A DNA stretch of 64,000 nucleotides from Lentzea alba (GTDB lineage Bacteria; Actinomycetota; Actinomycetes; Mycobacteriales; Pseudonocardiaceae): contig NZ_JAAMPJ010000002.1 in assembly GCF_011067745.1 (NCBI RefSeq), positions 761,450-825,449 of the forward strand, written 5' to 3'. Shown one piece after another: positions 37,888 to 46,615 of the stretch. The position numbers were made by a program, and so were the translations under genes. The notes beneath the pieces were generated by a model. It was given only the letters and a program-made list of their open reading frames with translations. It had not been told where the DNA came from and did no database searches. Each line of letters opens with the position of its first letter. Position 1 is the stretch's first letter.

Positions 37888-38597
37888 CCCTTGGGGTGCA
37901 AGATGTCCCGCGCTTGTTCGGCGGCCCGGACGATGCTCTCGGACACGAAGTCGAGGAACCGCGAGATGTTCTCCAGGCGGTCGCCCGCCTGAGTGCCGGA
38001 GCCGAGGACGCCCACACCCTGCCGTGCCGCCTCGGCGAGCTTGGACGTCCCGGCAGCGCTGGCGATCATCGACTGGTACCAGATGTCGCCCTCGTCGACG
38101 ACGTAACGCTCGCGGCGGCGTTCGTCGCGCACGCGGCCGATCAGGCCCTGGCTCTCCAGGTACGACATCGCCTTCGAGACCGACGCCGGGCTGACCTGCA
38201 GGTGGTTGACCAGTTCTGACGCGCTGAGGCTGCCGGAGTCGGTCGCGTACAGGCTGGCGAGCGCCCTGGCCGTCATCTTGGGCAGGCCCTGGGCCATGAA
38301 GATCGCGGAAAACGCCTCCTCGAACTCCCGCACGGCCTCCGGATCGCGGCCGTCGGCCCGTTCGACCGGCTGACGGCCTCGGGGCGCGGCCTGCTTGCGC
38401 CGCTGCGCACGGCGTTCGGTCGCGAGGTGGGCGAGATCGGCCTTGTACCCGGCCGGACCGCCGTTGCGCATCACCTCGCGCGTGACCGTCGAAGTGGGTC
38501 GGTCGAGCGCACGGGCGATCTCCGCGTAGGCGAGGCCGTCGGCCAGGCCGATGGCGATCTGCCGGCGCTCCTGCTGGGTCAGTCGGCCTCCTGGCAT
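37884..38597 (-). CDS. GbsR/MarR-type regulator with N-terminal HTH
   Basis: The 237-residue regulator has an IS30-like helix-turn-helix at about 1-40 (LTQQERRQIAIGLADGLAYAEIARAL) and a MarR/GbsR winged helix at about 100-180 (GSLSASELVNHLQVSPASVSKAMSYLESQGLI). Start ATG 38597 matches the family start MPGGRLT; a better-placed GGAGG site in front belongs to another frame. The intergenic region to the divergent DUF4097 gene holds a candidate operator at 38631-38657, so it probably represses itself and the DUF4097/peptidase genes. Its stop overlaps the end of the thiolase gene by 4 bp. Confidence 0.87.
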   Translation of the reverse strand: MPGGRLTQQERRQIAIGLADGLAYAEIARALDRPTSTVTREVMRNGGPAGYKADLAHLATERRAQRRKQAAPRGRQPVERADGRDPEAVREFEEAFSAIFMAQGLPKMTARALASLYATDSGSLSASELVNHLQVSPASVSKAMSYLESQGLIGRVRDERRRERYVVDEGDIWYQSMIASAAGTSKLAEAARQGVGVLGSGTQAGDRLENISRFLDFVSESIVRAAEQARDILHPKG

Positions 38598-38630
38598 GCC
38601 CGGAGCATAGCTTTCACCTCCATCCCATTG

Positions 38631-38657
38631 CAACGCAACAACTTGATCGTTGCGTTG
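38631..38657. promoter_or_regulatory. 9-bp inverted repeat, candidate operator
   Basis: CAACGCAAC (38631-38639) and GTTGCGTTG (38649-38657) are exact reverse complements across 9 bases. Related half-sites follow at TTGCAAC near 38671 and AACGCAAC near 38752. The stretch is AT-richer than its flanks and lies between the divergent regulator and DUF4097 genes. Confidence 0.7.
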
Positions 38658-38794
38658 AATTTACACTCCATTGCAACACTTCGCGTGCCTTGATCTGCGA
38701 TTATCCGACTTGTGCGCAACAAGCTTGTTGATGGGTTCTATGAACGCAACGTAGCTTTCTGGACATCAGAAACAACGAGCTACAGGAGCCAGAG

Positions 38795-39400
38795 ATGCAG
38801 ACCTTCACCACCACCGCCCCCATCACCACCGTCCTCGACGTCCCCGCGGGCCTCATCCAGTTCATCGCCACGGACCGCACCGACACCGCCGTCGAGGTCC
38901 GCCCCTCGAACGCCGCGAAGAGCCGCGACGCGAAGGCCGCCGAGGAGACCGAGGTCGCGTTCGCCGACGGCGTCCTGCGGATCAGCACCAAGGTGAAGAA
39001 CCAGCTCCTCGGCGCCTCCGGATCCGTCGAGATCACCGTCCAGCTGCCCGCCGGTTCTCGCGTCGAGGCGACGGCGGCCGCCGCCGAGTTCCGCGGCGTC
39101 GGACGACTCGGTGACATCGCCTTCGAGGCCACCCAGAGCGACATCAAGATCGACGAGGCCGCGAGCGTCCGGGTGAGCACCCAGGCCGGTGACGTCACCG
39201 TCGGCCGCCTCACCGGTTCCGCGGAGATCAGCACCCAGAAGGGCGACATCACGGTCGGCGTCGCCGCCGGTCTCTCCGCCTCCATGGACGCCGGCACCTC
39301 CTACGGCCGTGTGCACAACTCGCTCAAGAACGACGGCACGACCGACCTGCACATCCAGGCCACCACCTCGTACGGCGACATCACCGCCCGCAGCCTCTGA
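38795..39400 (+). CDS. DUF4097 beta-strand repeat protein
   Basis: The 201-residue protein is a right-handed beta-helix-like chain of short repeats (SQTGDVTVG-type units: VSTQAGDVTVGRLTGS, ISTQKGDITVGVAAG) as in DUF4097. There is no signal peptide, so it is cytoplasmic or membrane-peripheral. Function unknown; in many actinobacteria such genes sit beside a GbsR/MarR regulator and ABC genes. Downstream, 32 bp away, lies an S9 peptidase gene that may be co-transcribed. Confidence 0.88.
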   Translation: MQTFTTTAPITTVLDVPAGLIQFIATDRTDTAVEVRPSNAAKSRDAKAAEETEVAFADGVLRISTKVKNQLLGASGSVEITVQLPAGSRVEATAAAAEFRGVGRLGDIAFEATQSDIKIDEAASVRVSTQAGDVTVGRLTGSAEISTQKGDITVGVAAGLSASMDAGTSYGRVHNSLKNDGTTDLHIQATTSYGDITARSL

Positions 39401-39432
39401 CAACTTTCCGAAGAACTGGGGAGAAAACCACC

Positions 39433-41541
39433 ATGAGCACCGCCGACAACTACCAGGCCGCAGAACAACTCCTCCGCCGCTCCGCCAGCCCTGGCGAGCT
39501 CGTGATCGGGGACAAGGTCCGTCCACAGTGGATCGACGGGGGCGCCCGTTTCTGGTACCAGGTCCGCGACGGCGCCGACCGTCAGTTCATCGTCGTCGAC
39601 CCGGACGCCGGCACTCGCACGCCAGACTTCGACCCCATGCCGTTCATCGCGCCTCCGGGCAACCCGCTGGAGGTGCCCTCCCCCGACGGCAAGGTCGCGG
39701 TGTCCCGCCGCGGCCACGACCTCTGGGCCCGGTCCGGCGACCGCGAGTGGGCGCTGACCACCGACGGCGTGGAGGACCACGGTTACGGCTACGGCCCGGA
39801 CGCCACGAGCTACCCCACGCTGATGCAGAAGTTCGGCCTGCCGCACATGCCGCCCGCGCTGGCCTGGTCCCCCGACTCGACGAAGGTGCTGGCCCACCGC
39901 ACCGATCAGCGCGACGTCCGGCAGACCCACCTGCTGGAATCCCGCCCCGCCGACGGCAGCGCGCCCCGAGTGCACACCCAGCGCTACGCCTACCCCGGTG
40001 ACGAGTCCATGCCACTCGCGGAACTGGTCGTGTTCGACGTAGCCGAGGGAACCACGGTCTTCGCGCAGACCGAACCGCTGCTCATGCCGGAGTTCTCGCC
40101 GCTCATGGCCGGCTGGGCGTGGTGGTCCGAGGACAGCTCGGCGGTCTACTTCCTCCGCCGCACCCGTGACCAGCACACCCTCACCCTGAACCGGATGGAC
40201 GCCCGCACCGGCGAGGTGCGGGTCGTGCTCAGCGAGACCGGTTCGAACCGCGTGGGCCCCAACCAGTTCATGTACGGCCTACCGATCGTCCGCGTGCTGG
40301 AGAGCGAGGTGCTGTGGTTCTCGCAGCGCGACGGCTGGGGCCACCTCTACCGCTACGACCTGCACACCGGCCAGCTTCTCGGTCAGGTCACCTCCGGCCA
40401 GTGGCTGGTGCGCGAGATCCTGCACGTCTCCGACGGCGTCGTGTACTTCACGGCTTCTGGTCTGGTCGCTGAAGACCCGTACCGCCGCACGGTCTGCCGG
40501 GTCGCCTTGGACGGCACCGGTTTCGCGGTCGTCACCGACGACTCGCTGGACCACGTCGTCACGGTGGCGCCGAACGGCCGGTACTTCGTCGACTCGGCGT
40601 CCACTGTGGACACGCCGCCGGTGACCGCCGTTCGCGACTGGTCCGGCCGCGAGCTGGTGTCGTTGGAACAGGCTGACATCACGCGACTGCTCGCAACGGG
40701 CTGGACCGCCCCGGAACGCTTCTGCGTCAAGGCGGCGGACGGCGTCACCGACATCTACGGCGTGCTCTACAAGCCGCGGGGATTCGACCCGTCGCAGAGT
40801 TATGCGGTGGTGGACAGCGTCTATCCCGGCCCGCAGGTCACCAGGGTCGACCCGTGCTTCGACCCCGGCGGCATGGGCATGGACGCGGAACCGTTGGCAG
40901 CACTCGGCTTCGTGGTGGTCGCACTCGACGGACGCGGCACCCCGGGCCGTTCGAAGGCCTTCCTGGACGTGTCGTACGGCCGGTTGTCCGACGCGGGAAG
41001 CCTGGAAGACCACGTCGCGGCGCTGCAGCAGCTGGCGGCTTCGCGTCCGTGGATGGACCTCTCGCGGGTCGGCATCATGGGCCATTCCGGCGGTGGTTTC
41101 GCTGCGGGACGGGCGATGCTCGCCTTCCCCGAGAGCTTTCACGCCGGTGTGGCGATGTCCGGCTCGCACGACGCCCGGCACATCGGTTTGGGCTGGGCTG
41201 AGTCGTGCGACGGCGCCGACAACCCATCGGCGTGGGAGCGTGCTTCGAACGCCGAGATCGCGGACAGGTTGGAAGGCAAGCTGCTGATCGTGCACGGCGA
41301 GTTGGACGACACGGTCCACGTCGACCACGCGCTGGGACTGGCGGACGCGTTGATCTCGGCCGGCAAGGACTTCGAGATGCTGATCGTGCCGGGCGCCGAG
41401 CACCTGTTCATCGACCGGATCGCTTATGTGCGGACGCGCTGCTGGGACTTCCTCGTGCGCTCGCTCATGGGAGTCGAGCCGCCGGCTTACCGGCCCGCGC
41501 CGATCCTGATCGACCCGGAGGTGCTCAGCGAGATGCTTTGA
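39433..41541 (+). CDS. S9 family prolyl oligopeptidase (DPP IV type)
   Basis: The 702-residue peptidase has an N-terminal beta-propeller (DPPIV_N, about 30-400) and a C-terminal alpha/beta hydrolase domain. The catalytic serine is in GHSGGGFAAG, the Asp in HGELDDTVHVDH and the His in GAEHLF. It has no signal peptide, so it likely acts in the cytoplasm on proline-containing or N-terminal dipeptides. Start ATG 39433 follows a GGGGAG site. Its last 17 bases overlap the convergent DUF397 gene. Confidence 0.93.
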   Translation: MSTADNYQAAEQLLRRSASPGELVIGDKVRPQWIDGGARFWYQVRDGADRQFIVVDPDAGTRTPDFDPMPFIAPPGNPLEVPSPDGKVAVSRRGHDLWARSGDREWALTTDGVEDHGYGYGPDATSYPTLMQKFGLPHMPPALAWSPDSTKVLAHRTDQRDVRQTHLLESRPADGSAPRVHTQRYAYPGDESMPLAELVVFDVAEGTTVFAQTEPLLMPEFSPLMAGWAWWSEDSSAVYFLRRTRDQHTLTLNRMDARTGEVRVVLSETGSNRVGPNQFMYGLPIVRVLESEVLWFSQRDGWGHLYRYDLHTGQLLGQVTSGQWLVREILHVSDGVVYFTASGLVAEDPYRRTVCRVALDGTGFAVVTDDSLDHVVTVAPNGRYFVDSASTVDTPPVTAVRDWSGRELVSLEQADITRLLATGWTAPERFCVKAADGVTDIYGVLYKPRGFDPSQSYAVVDSVYPGPQVTRVDPCFDPGGMGMDAEPLAALGFVVVALDGRGTPGRSKAFLDVSYGRLSDAGSLEDHVAALQQLAASRPWMDLSRVGIMGHSGGGFAAGRAMLAFPESFHAGVAMSGSHDARHIGLGWAESCDGADNPSAWERASNAEIADRLEGKLLIVHGELDDTVHVDHALGLADALISAGKDFEMLIVPGAEHLFIDRIAYVRTRCWDFLVRSLMGVEPPAYRPAPILIDPEVLSEML

Positions 41542-41686
41542 CCTCGGTGAGGAACGCCGACCACGCCTTGTCCGAGAGGGGCAGATGCGTGGTCGGCGCC
41601 TTGCTGTCCCGGATGCCGATGCCGCGACCAACTTCGACGCAGTCACTGGACGCTTGGCTGTAGCTGCTCTTCCGCCACGTCAACAT
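41525..41686 (-). CDS. DUF397 domain protein
   Basis: The 53-residue protein shows the DUF397 pattern: start MLTWRKSSYSQASSDCVEV, then GIRDSKAP, and an ending helix WSAFLTEVKA. Its ATG lies 14 bp after the XRE gene stop, with a GAGGAGG site in between. DUF397/XRE pairs are widespread in actinobacteria, resemble toxin-antitoxin or sigma-like modules in some reports (for example WhiJ-like pairs), and affect development. Short, but well supported by position and motif. Confidence 0.9.
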   Translation of the reverse strand: MLTWRKSSYSQASSDCVEVGRGIGIRDSKAPTTHLPLSDKAWSAFLTEVKASR

Positions 41687-41699
41687 CCCCGGCGCCTCC

Positions 41700-42533
41700 T
41701 CAGGACACGATGCTGGTGATCAGCTCCCTCGATTGTTCCTCATCCAAGGCCAGCCCATCGAGCGCCTTCAACACTTCGTCGTAGTAGGCCAGGCTGTTTT
41801 TGTCCTCCAGGAAAAGGCCGGTCCGCTCACCTTCGAGGTAGATCACCGGCTCGAACTTCTCGTACCCCAGCCGCACGAACGAACCGGCGGAACCAGCGTG
41901 CGCACCGACCGAGATGGGTACGACTCGGACCGTGATGTACGGCCGCACTGTCATCGCCAGGATGTGAAACAACTGCTCTTTCATCACGGCCTCACCTCCA
42001 ACGGGCAGGCGGAGCGCATGTTCGTGCACGTAGAACACGAACGTCCGGCTGCGGTGGAAGACCGCTTGCCGCTCCAGCTTCATCCTGATGGCGGCTTCGA
42101 GATCGTGACGTTCCGTGAGAACTATCCCGCCCTTGGAGACAGCTCGGATGTAGGCGGGCGTCTGCAGGAGGCCAGGGATGAGCGTCAACGACCAGATGGC
42201 GAGCTTGGTGGCAAGTTGCTCCTGCTCGATCAGAGTGCGCAGGGGACTGAGCAGGCCTCCCTCGTCGAACTGGAGGTAGCCCTTTTCGCGCGTCTCCCTG
42301 TACAGGGCGAACAACCGTCGCGCCTCGTCCGGTTTCACGCCGCAGAGGCCTAGCAACATGGCGAGCTCGACTTCGGTGACCCCGCCCTTGCCGTTGACCA
42401 GGTCGGAGACCTTGGCCTGCTCCCAGCCGAGCAGCTCGGCAACCTTGACCTGGGTCAAACCGGCGGAATGGATGGCGTCGCGGACGCCATCACCGAAGGA
42501 GCGCCCCACCACGCTCGAGAATCGTTTCGGCAT
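41700..42533 (-). CDS. XRE-family regulator with DUF5753 domain
   Basis: The 277-residue protein has an N-terminal helix-turn-helix (LTQVKVAELLGWEQAKVSDLVNG, about 27-50) and the DUF5753 domain from about 95 (LIEQEQLATKLAIWSLTLIPGLLQTPAYIRA to the C-terminus), including FLEDKNSLAYYDEVLKALDG-like final helices. It partners the DUF397 gene 14 bp downstream, as in WhiJ-type developmental regulators of Streptomyces. It probably represses its own operon; target genes elsewhere are possible. Confidence 0.93.
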   Translation of the reverse strand: MPKRFSSVVGRSFGDGVRDAIHSAGLTQVKVAELLGWEQAKVSDLVNGKGGVTEVELAMLLGLCGVKPDEARRLFALYRETREKGYLQFDEGGLLSPLRTLIEQEQLATKLAIWSLTLIPGLLQTPAYIRAVSKGGIVLTERHDLEAAIRMKLERQAVFHRSRTFVFYVHEHALRLPVGGEAVMKEQLFHILAMTVRPYITVRVVPISVGAHAGSAGSFVRLGYEKFEPVIYLEGERTGLFLEDKNSLAYYDEVLKALDGLALDEEQSRELITSIVS

Positions 42534-42616
42534 GGTCGGACGCTAGAAGCCCGGGGCCCGTCGCATCCATCGTTTGGATGCGACTCGCCACGAAGGAAGT
42601 ACTTCTTGGAAGCTTT

Positions 42617-43258
42617 CTAAATCCGCTTCGAGATCAACGGGTAGTCGACGACGAGGCCGTTGGAGTCGACCTTGATGTTCTGCTCGAACCCGCCGCTCTT
42701 GAACCGCACCACCGAGACGTCGTCCCCGACGGACACCGTCTTGTAGGACTGCGTCACGGCCTTCACCGTCAGTTCGGGCAGCGACACCCACACGACGGGG
42801 AGGTCGAACTCGCCCTCCTCGCGGTGCAGGTCGAGGCGCCTGATCGGGATGGTGTTGAACAGCACCGCGAACTGGACGTCGACGTCCAGCGCACCGTTGA
42901 ACGTCTCGCGCTTGGCGCCCTGGCCGTGGTCGACCAGCCAGGCGCCGTCCTCGGTCCTCGACAGAGAGCACTGGCGCTCTTCCAGGACGGTGGCTGTGCG
43001 CAGCAGCAGCCTGTTGACCTGGCCGCTCTCGTCGACGGAGACCTCGAACGAGGCGCTGAACTGCTCGGTCGGGCCGGTGGCGACCATGCGGCCGGAGGCG
43101 CGCAGGCGTGGGCTGTTCGTCAGGAGCAGGCGGACCTGTTCCAGGCGCGGCTCGTGGAGGCCCTGCCAGGTGATCATCTCTGGCTTGCGGGCAGAAGGAG
43201 AGCGGGTCTCTCCCGTGGAGGTGACCCGCCCGGCGTCAGTGGTGTTGAAGGAGTTCAC
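42617..43258 (-). CDS. putative glycolipid-binding protein (DUF1089-like)
   Basis: The 213-residue protein matches the putative glycolipid-binding family: DVDVQFAVLFNTIPIRRLDL and LPVVWVSLPELTVKAVTQSYKTV correspond to the conserved DLDLGFTPATNLLPLRR and AWLxxPxxxLxxLxQxY segments. It lacks a signal peptide. GTG start directly follows the stop (TGA) of the small upstream gene, indicating an operon. Ligand unknown. Confidence 0.72.
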   Translation of the reverse strand: MNSFNTTDAGRVTSTGETRSPSARKPEMITWQGLHEPRLEQVRLLLTNSPRLRASGRMVATGPTEQFSASFEVSVDESGQVNRLLLRTATVLEERQCSLSRTEDGAWLVDHGQGAKRETFNGALDVDVQFAVLFNTIPIRRLDLHREEGEFDLPVVWVSLPELTVKAVTQSYKTVSVGDDVSVVRFKSGGFEQNIKVDSNGLVVDYPLISKRI

Positions 43259-43429
43259 TCATCCACCTGGAAGGATGTCCTTGATCTTCTCGGCAACCGA
43301 GTCGACCTGCTCGTCGTGACCGAACTTGCCTGCGACGAAGTCCGCCGCGGCGTCCACGCCCTTGTCGACCTGCTCGTGGTGCTCTTGAGCCAGGTCCAGG
43401 GCCTTGTTCTTGATCTCGTCGAAGTTCAT
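43259..43429 (-). CDS. small Rv0909-like helical protein
   Basis: The 56-residue protein has a repeated helical pattern (FDEIKNKALDLAQEHHEQV, VDAAADFVAGKFGHDEQVD, SVAEKIKDILPGG) like Rv0909-type putative antitoxins and CsbD-like small proteins. It starts at ATG 43429 with a GGAG site, and its TGA is next to the GTG of the glycolipid-binding-like gene. No toxin is recognised beside it, so an antitoxin role is doubtful. Confidence 0.75.
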   Translation of the reverse strand: MNFDEIKNKALDLAQEHHEQVDKGVDAAADFVAGKFGHDEQVDSVAEKIKDILPGG

Positions 43430-43595
43430 GTGGTGCTCCTCCGCTTCTGACGCAGAGTACCCGAGTAGGGCCCGCGTGTTGATAGCCGACGATCACGCTA
43501 ACTCCGCCTGGACAAGTCGGCTCTGCGAAACGAGGATGTCCCCTGCCGCCGCCTGGTCGGCCGCTCTCGCGGCCAGAACCAGGAGGACACGCCAC

Positions 43596-44933
43596 ATGAC
43601 ACGGCTCCTGCGTGGAGTTATGTCCGCTGTACTGCTGTTGCCGCTCGTCGCGGTCCCTTCGGCCCACGCCACGGCCGATGCTCAGGGGAAAGCGAAGTTC
43701 GCGGTGACGACGACGGCCACGAACGTCGCGGCTCGCAGTGACCGGCGACCGGTCGCCGGTGGGGTCTACGACCGCAAAGTCGGCAAGACCTTCATCTCTT
43801 GGGCCGGGCAGTACGAGGACAGCTACGTCCAGACGTACGACCACCGCAAATCCACCTGGTCCGCGCCCAACCGGATCGCGGACGGGGACAAGGACGCGCA
43901 CAACTACCCGACCATGGTTCAGGCCGAGGACGGGCACCTGCTCATCTTCCGCGGCATGCACAACGTCGAGCTGCGGATGTCTCGTTCACCCCAGGCCCAC
44001 TCGGCCGACGGGGTCTGGGAAGAGACGCTGATCTCGAAGAACGCGGCCACGTACCCGATGCCGTTCGTCACCCGCGACGGCACGATCTACGTCTTCTACC
44101 GCGAGACGTCCCGCGACCTCGACCCCACGTTCCCGACGGACACGCGTCCGATGCTCTACGTGGTGTCCAAGGACAACGGCAAGACGTGGAAGACCTCCAC
44201 GGAACTGACCGGCGACCGGTTCGCGATCGGTTCGACGGCCCGCGCGGACAACATGAACGAGATCTACATCGGTCAGCTGCGGCAGGAGGACAACGGCCGC
44301 GTGCGGATCGTCTACACGCTCGCGGGTGGTGGCACTGAAGGACATCTGCACGACCGGTACCACCGCAACATCTACTACGCGTGGTTCGACCCTCACAACC
44401 GTCACTTCTACTCGGCGTCCGGCAAGGATCTGGGCACCCAGATCGACGACGCCGACCAGGAGAAGCACCTGAAGGTCGCGGAGACCCCGCTGACCCTGCC
44501 GAACAACGTGAAGTCCCCCGACTACATCCAGCTCGTCGGCACGACGCTGGGCCGGCCGTTCCTGCTGTGGTTCATGGGCGACCCGGACAAGGGGCCGCTG
44601 CGCAACTACCTGTCCACTTGGAACGGCCGCGCGTGGGAGACCGAGGAAGTCGCGCGGGGGCTGCGCACCCGTGAGATGGAACCGGTCGACCCGTTCACCT
44701 GGCGCGTCTACGCCACTGAGGACGGCAAGCCGAACGTGAACACCTACCTGGTGCGGTTCGGTCGCACGTGGACGCCGGAGGCCGTGATCCCGACGGCCAA
44801 GCCGGTGCAGCGCGTCGAGATCGTGGAGAACTTCCGCGACCCGGCGCGGGCGATCTTCTCCGGCGCATCCTCCAACCGGGACGTCGCCATCGCCGACGGC
44901 GACATCAGCGTCGCCGGCCTCGCCCGCCGTTAA
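43596..44933 (+). CDS. secreted BNR-repeat protein
   Basis: The 445-residue exported protein has a signal peptide (about 1-27, ending AHATA) and a single large beta-propeller with Asp-box-like turns (SKDNGKTWKT, NRIADGDKDAHNYP) and conserved FRGMHNVELRMSRS and YVFYRETSRD. This resembles the BNR_4 family of carbohydrate-active or carbohydrate-binding propellers. Substrate unknown. ATG 43596 has an AGGAGGAC site upstream. Ends in front of two strong hairpins. Confidence 0.85.
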   Translation: MTRLLRGVMSAVLLLPLVAVPSAHATADAQGKAKFAVTTTATNVAARSDRRPVAGGVYDRKVGKTFISWAGQYEDSYVQTYDHRKSTWSAPNRIADGDKDAHNYPTMVQAEDGHLLIFRGMHNVELRMSRSPQAHSADGVWEETLISKNAATYPMPFVTRDGTIYVFYRETSRDLDPTFPTDTRPMLYVVSKDNGKTWKTSTELTGDRFAIGSTARADNMNEIYIGQLRQEDNGRVRIVYTLAGGGTEGHLHDRYHRNIYYAWFDPHNRHFYSASGKDLGTQIDDADQEKHLKVAETPLTLPNNVKSPDYIQLVGTTLGRPFLLWFMGDPDKGPLRNYLSTWNGRAWETEEVARGLRTREMEPVDPFTWRVYATEDGKPNVNTYLVRFGRTWTPEAVIPTAKPVQRVEIVENFRDPARAIFSGASSNRDVAIADGDISVAGLARR

Positions 44934-44986
44934 CGCACGCGGGGCGCTTTCGTACTGACACACAGTACGAGAGGGCCCCGCGTGCG
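44934..44986. terminator. long imperfect hairpin after the BNR gene
   Basis: CGCACGCGGGGC at 44934 onwards with CTTTCGTACT pairs, with two mismatches, with AGTACGAGAG plus GGCCCCGCGTGCG at 44964-44986. The core CTTTCGTACT...AGTACGA and the flank GGGCCCCGCGTG also occur in the hairpin at 7394-7430. Confidence 0.75.
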
Positions 44987-45009
44987 TCCCAGCGAGCAGC
45001 GGAACGGCA

Positions 45010-45045
45010 AACGCCCCCAGGATCGGCGCGGATCCTGGGGGCGTT
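45010..45045. terminator. perfect 15-bp hairpin between convergent genes
   Basis: AACGCCCCCAGGATC (45010-45024), loop GGCGCG, GATCCTGGGGGCGTT (45031-45045). It lies 21 bp past the stop of the thioester-protein gene and probably serves that gene's transcript. Confidence 0.85.
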
Positions 45046-45066
45046 CGTCTACGGGGTGCTGATTAC

Positions 45067-46305
45067 TCAGGCACCGGCCTTCTTGCGGCGCACGACGAAC
45101 AGCGCACCGACACCGGCACCGACGAGCACCAGACCGCCGACCAGCGGCCACAGGATCGAGGCACCGGTCGAGGCGAGGTCCTCACCGCCACCGGGCGCCG
45201 GGTTGGCCGGCGTCGTGGAGGTGGTGGGGGTCGGCGAAGACGGGGTCGCCGAGGACGGCGGGGTGGAGGAGGACGGCGTGGTCGGCTCGGACGGCTTGAC
45301 CTCGAGCTTCCAGTTGGCCTTGCCCTCCTTCTCGACCTTGGCGTTCGACGGCTGCGCGACGATGAGCGACTGGGCGACCTTGTCGTCGCCGACCGAGTCC
45401 TTGTCCTTCGCGACGAACAGGCGGCCGACCTGCAGCGTGGCCTCAGCCGAGAGCTGGAACGCCGCCTCGCCGTCCTTCGCACCGGCCGGGACGTTCACGA
45501 AGAACTCGGAGACCTTCTCGCCGGTGCCCTGAACGGCGAGCTCCTTGTCGCCCTTCTTCTGCACGGCGAGCGGGTTGCCGGCGGCGTCGGTGATGGTGAC
45601 GCCCTCGGGCAGGTTCGCGGTCAGCTTGACCTCGGACGCGGTCGTGGTGACCTTGAACGGGCCGATCTTCTCGCCGGACTTGCCCGCCTTCTCGGCAGGG
45701 TCGATCTCCAGCGTCGGCTTCGGCTGCGCCTCGTCCTTGGCCTGCTCGAGGAACTTCGTGTACAGGTCCTTGACGTCCTGGCTGTTGCGGCCGTCGTTCA
45801 TGTCCAGCTCAGCACCATCGGAGAAGTGCCAGATCGCGGCCTGCGTGGCGGCGATCGTCTCCTTCTCGCTGAACTGCTTGCCCCACTTGGTCTCGATGTC
45901 GGCCCCGCCCACACCCTTCTTCATCGGAAGGTTGGGGAAGGAGTTCGTCAGGATCCAGAGGATCTTGCCCGCGTTGTCGTTGAACTGCTTCTGGTTGGGG
46001 TGCTTGCCCCACTCGACCTCGCGGAGGTGGTCACCGTTCGAGAGCTCCGTCGGCAGCTCCACGCAGTACGCGTAGACCTTGGTGTCCTTCTGGCCCTGGA
46101 TCTGGAGCCGGATGATCTCCGTCTCGATGTAACGCTCCTTGTGGGAGGGCAGGCGGGGGCCCTCCTTGAGCGCGACGAACTCACCCTTGGGCTGGTCGCC
46201 CTGGTCCGGGGTGGCGATGACGTCGGCGTTGGCAGGAAGGGCCGAGAACGACAGAAGGGCAGTGGCGCCGAGCAGCGCCGCGCCGATCCTCAACCGGGAA
46301 GCCAT
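45067..46305 (-). CDS. thioester-domain (TQXA) cell-wall-anchored surface protein
   Basis: The 412-residue exported protein has a signal peptide (1-27), a thioester domain with Cys81 (AYCVELPTE) and Gln155 in the TQAAIW motif that can form an internal thioester bond, and a beta-sandwich middle. A Thr/Ser/Pro-rich wall-spanning stalk covers about 325-372, and a sortase signal LASTG (377-381) is followed by a hydrophobic segment and RRKKAGA tail. Such proteins use the thioester to bind covalently to host or surface amines. The class of sortase is not visible here. The start at ATG 46305 is clear. Confidence 0.9.
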   Translation of the reverse strand: MASRLRIGAALLGATALLSFSALPANADVIATPDQGDQPKGEFVALKEGPRLPSHKERYIETEIIRLQIQGQKDTKVYAYCVELPTELSNGDHLREVEWGKHPNQKQFNDNAGKILWILTNSFPNLPMKKGVGGADIETKWGKQFSEKETIAATQAAIWHFSDGAELDMNDGRNSQDVKDLYTKFLEQAKDEAQPKPTLEIDPAEKAGKSGEKIGPFKVTTTASEVKLTANLPEGVTITDAAGNPLAVQKKGDKELAVQGTGEKVSEFFVNVPAGAKDGEAAFQLSAEATLQVGRLFVAKDKDSVGDDKVAQSLIVAQPSNAKVEKEGKANWKLEVKPSEPTTPSSSTPPSSATPSSPTPTTSTTPANPAPGGGEDLASTGASILWPLVGGLVLVGAGVGALFVVRRKKAGA

Positions 46306-46615
46306 GGGTCTCCTTGCTCGCTGAAGTTAGCCCGCACGCGTAGAAAGTCAGTTCGCCCGTCGGGACGGTCGGCACGTCGTCATCGACACTGAACCGACAG
46401 GAAGCGAGCGGACACTATCCGATGGGGTGTCACACGACCGGGTGAGGTATAACGGCTATCACATACTGGTCGTGACCAGCGAAAATCTACTCAGGGTGTC
46501 CACAGTGGATAGGCTTGCGATGCATTGATTTTGTCAGGTGACGTTAAATTCGTTGCCGAACAGTTATCGATTGCCGCGTCCCGCTACGGATGGCGAGCAC
46601 GTTCGGTTCAGAGAC
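46306..46615. other. 310-bp AT-richer intergenic region
   Basis: No gene is seen. The left half carries the promoter and leader of the thioester-protein gene (minus strand) and the right half is downstream of the methyltransferase gene. Base composition is lower in GC than the flanks, especially 46440-46570. Confidence 0.6.

Noticed and set aside
43259..43429. Toxin-antitoxin locus
   Set aside because: The small gene resembles putative antitoxins, but no toxin-like gene is next to it.
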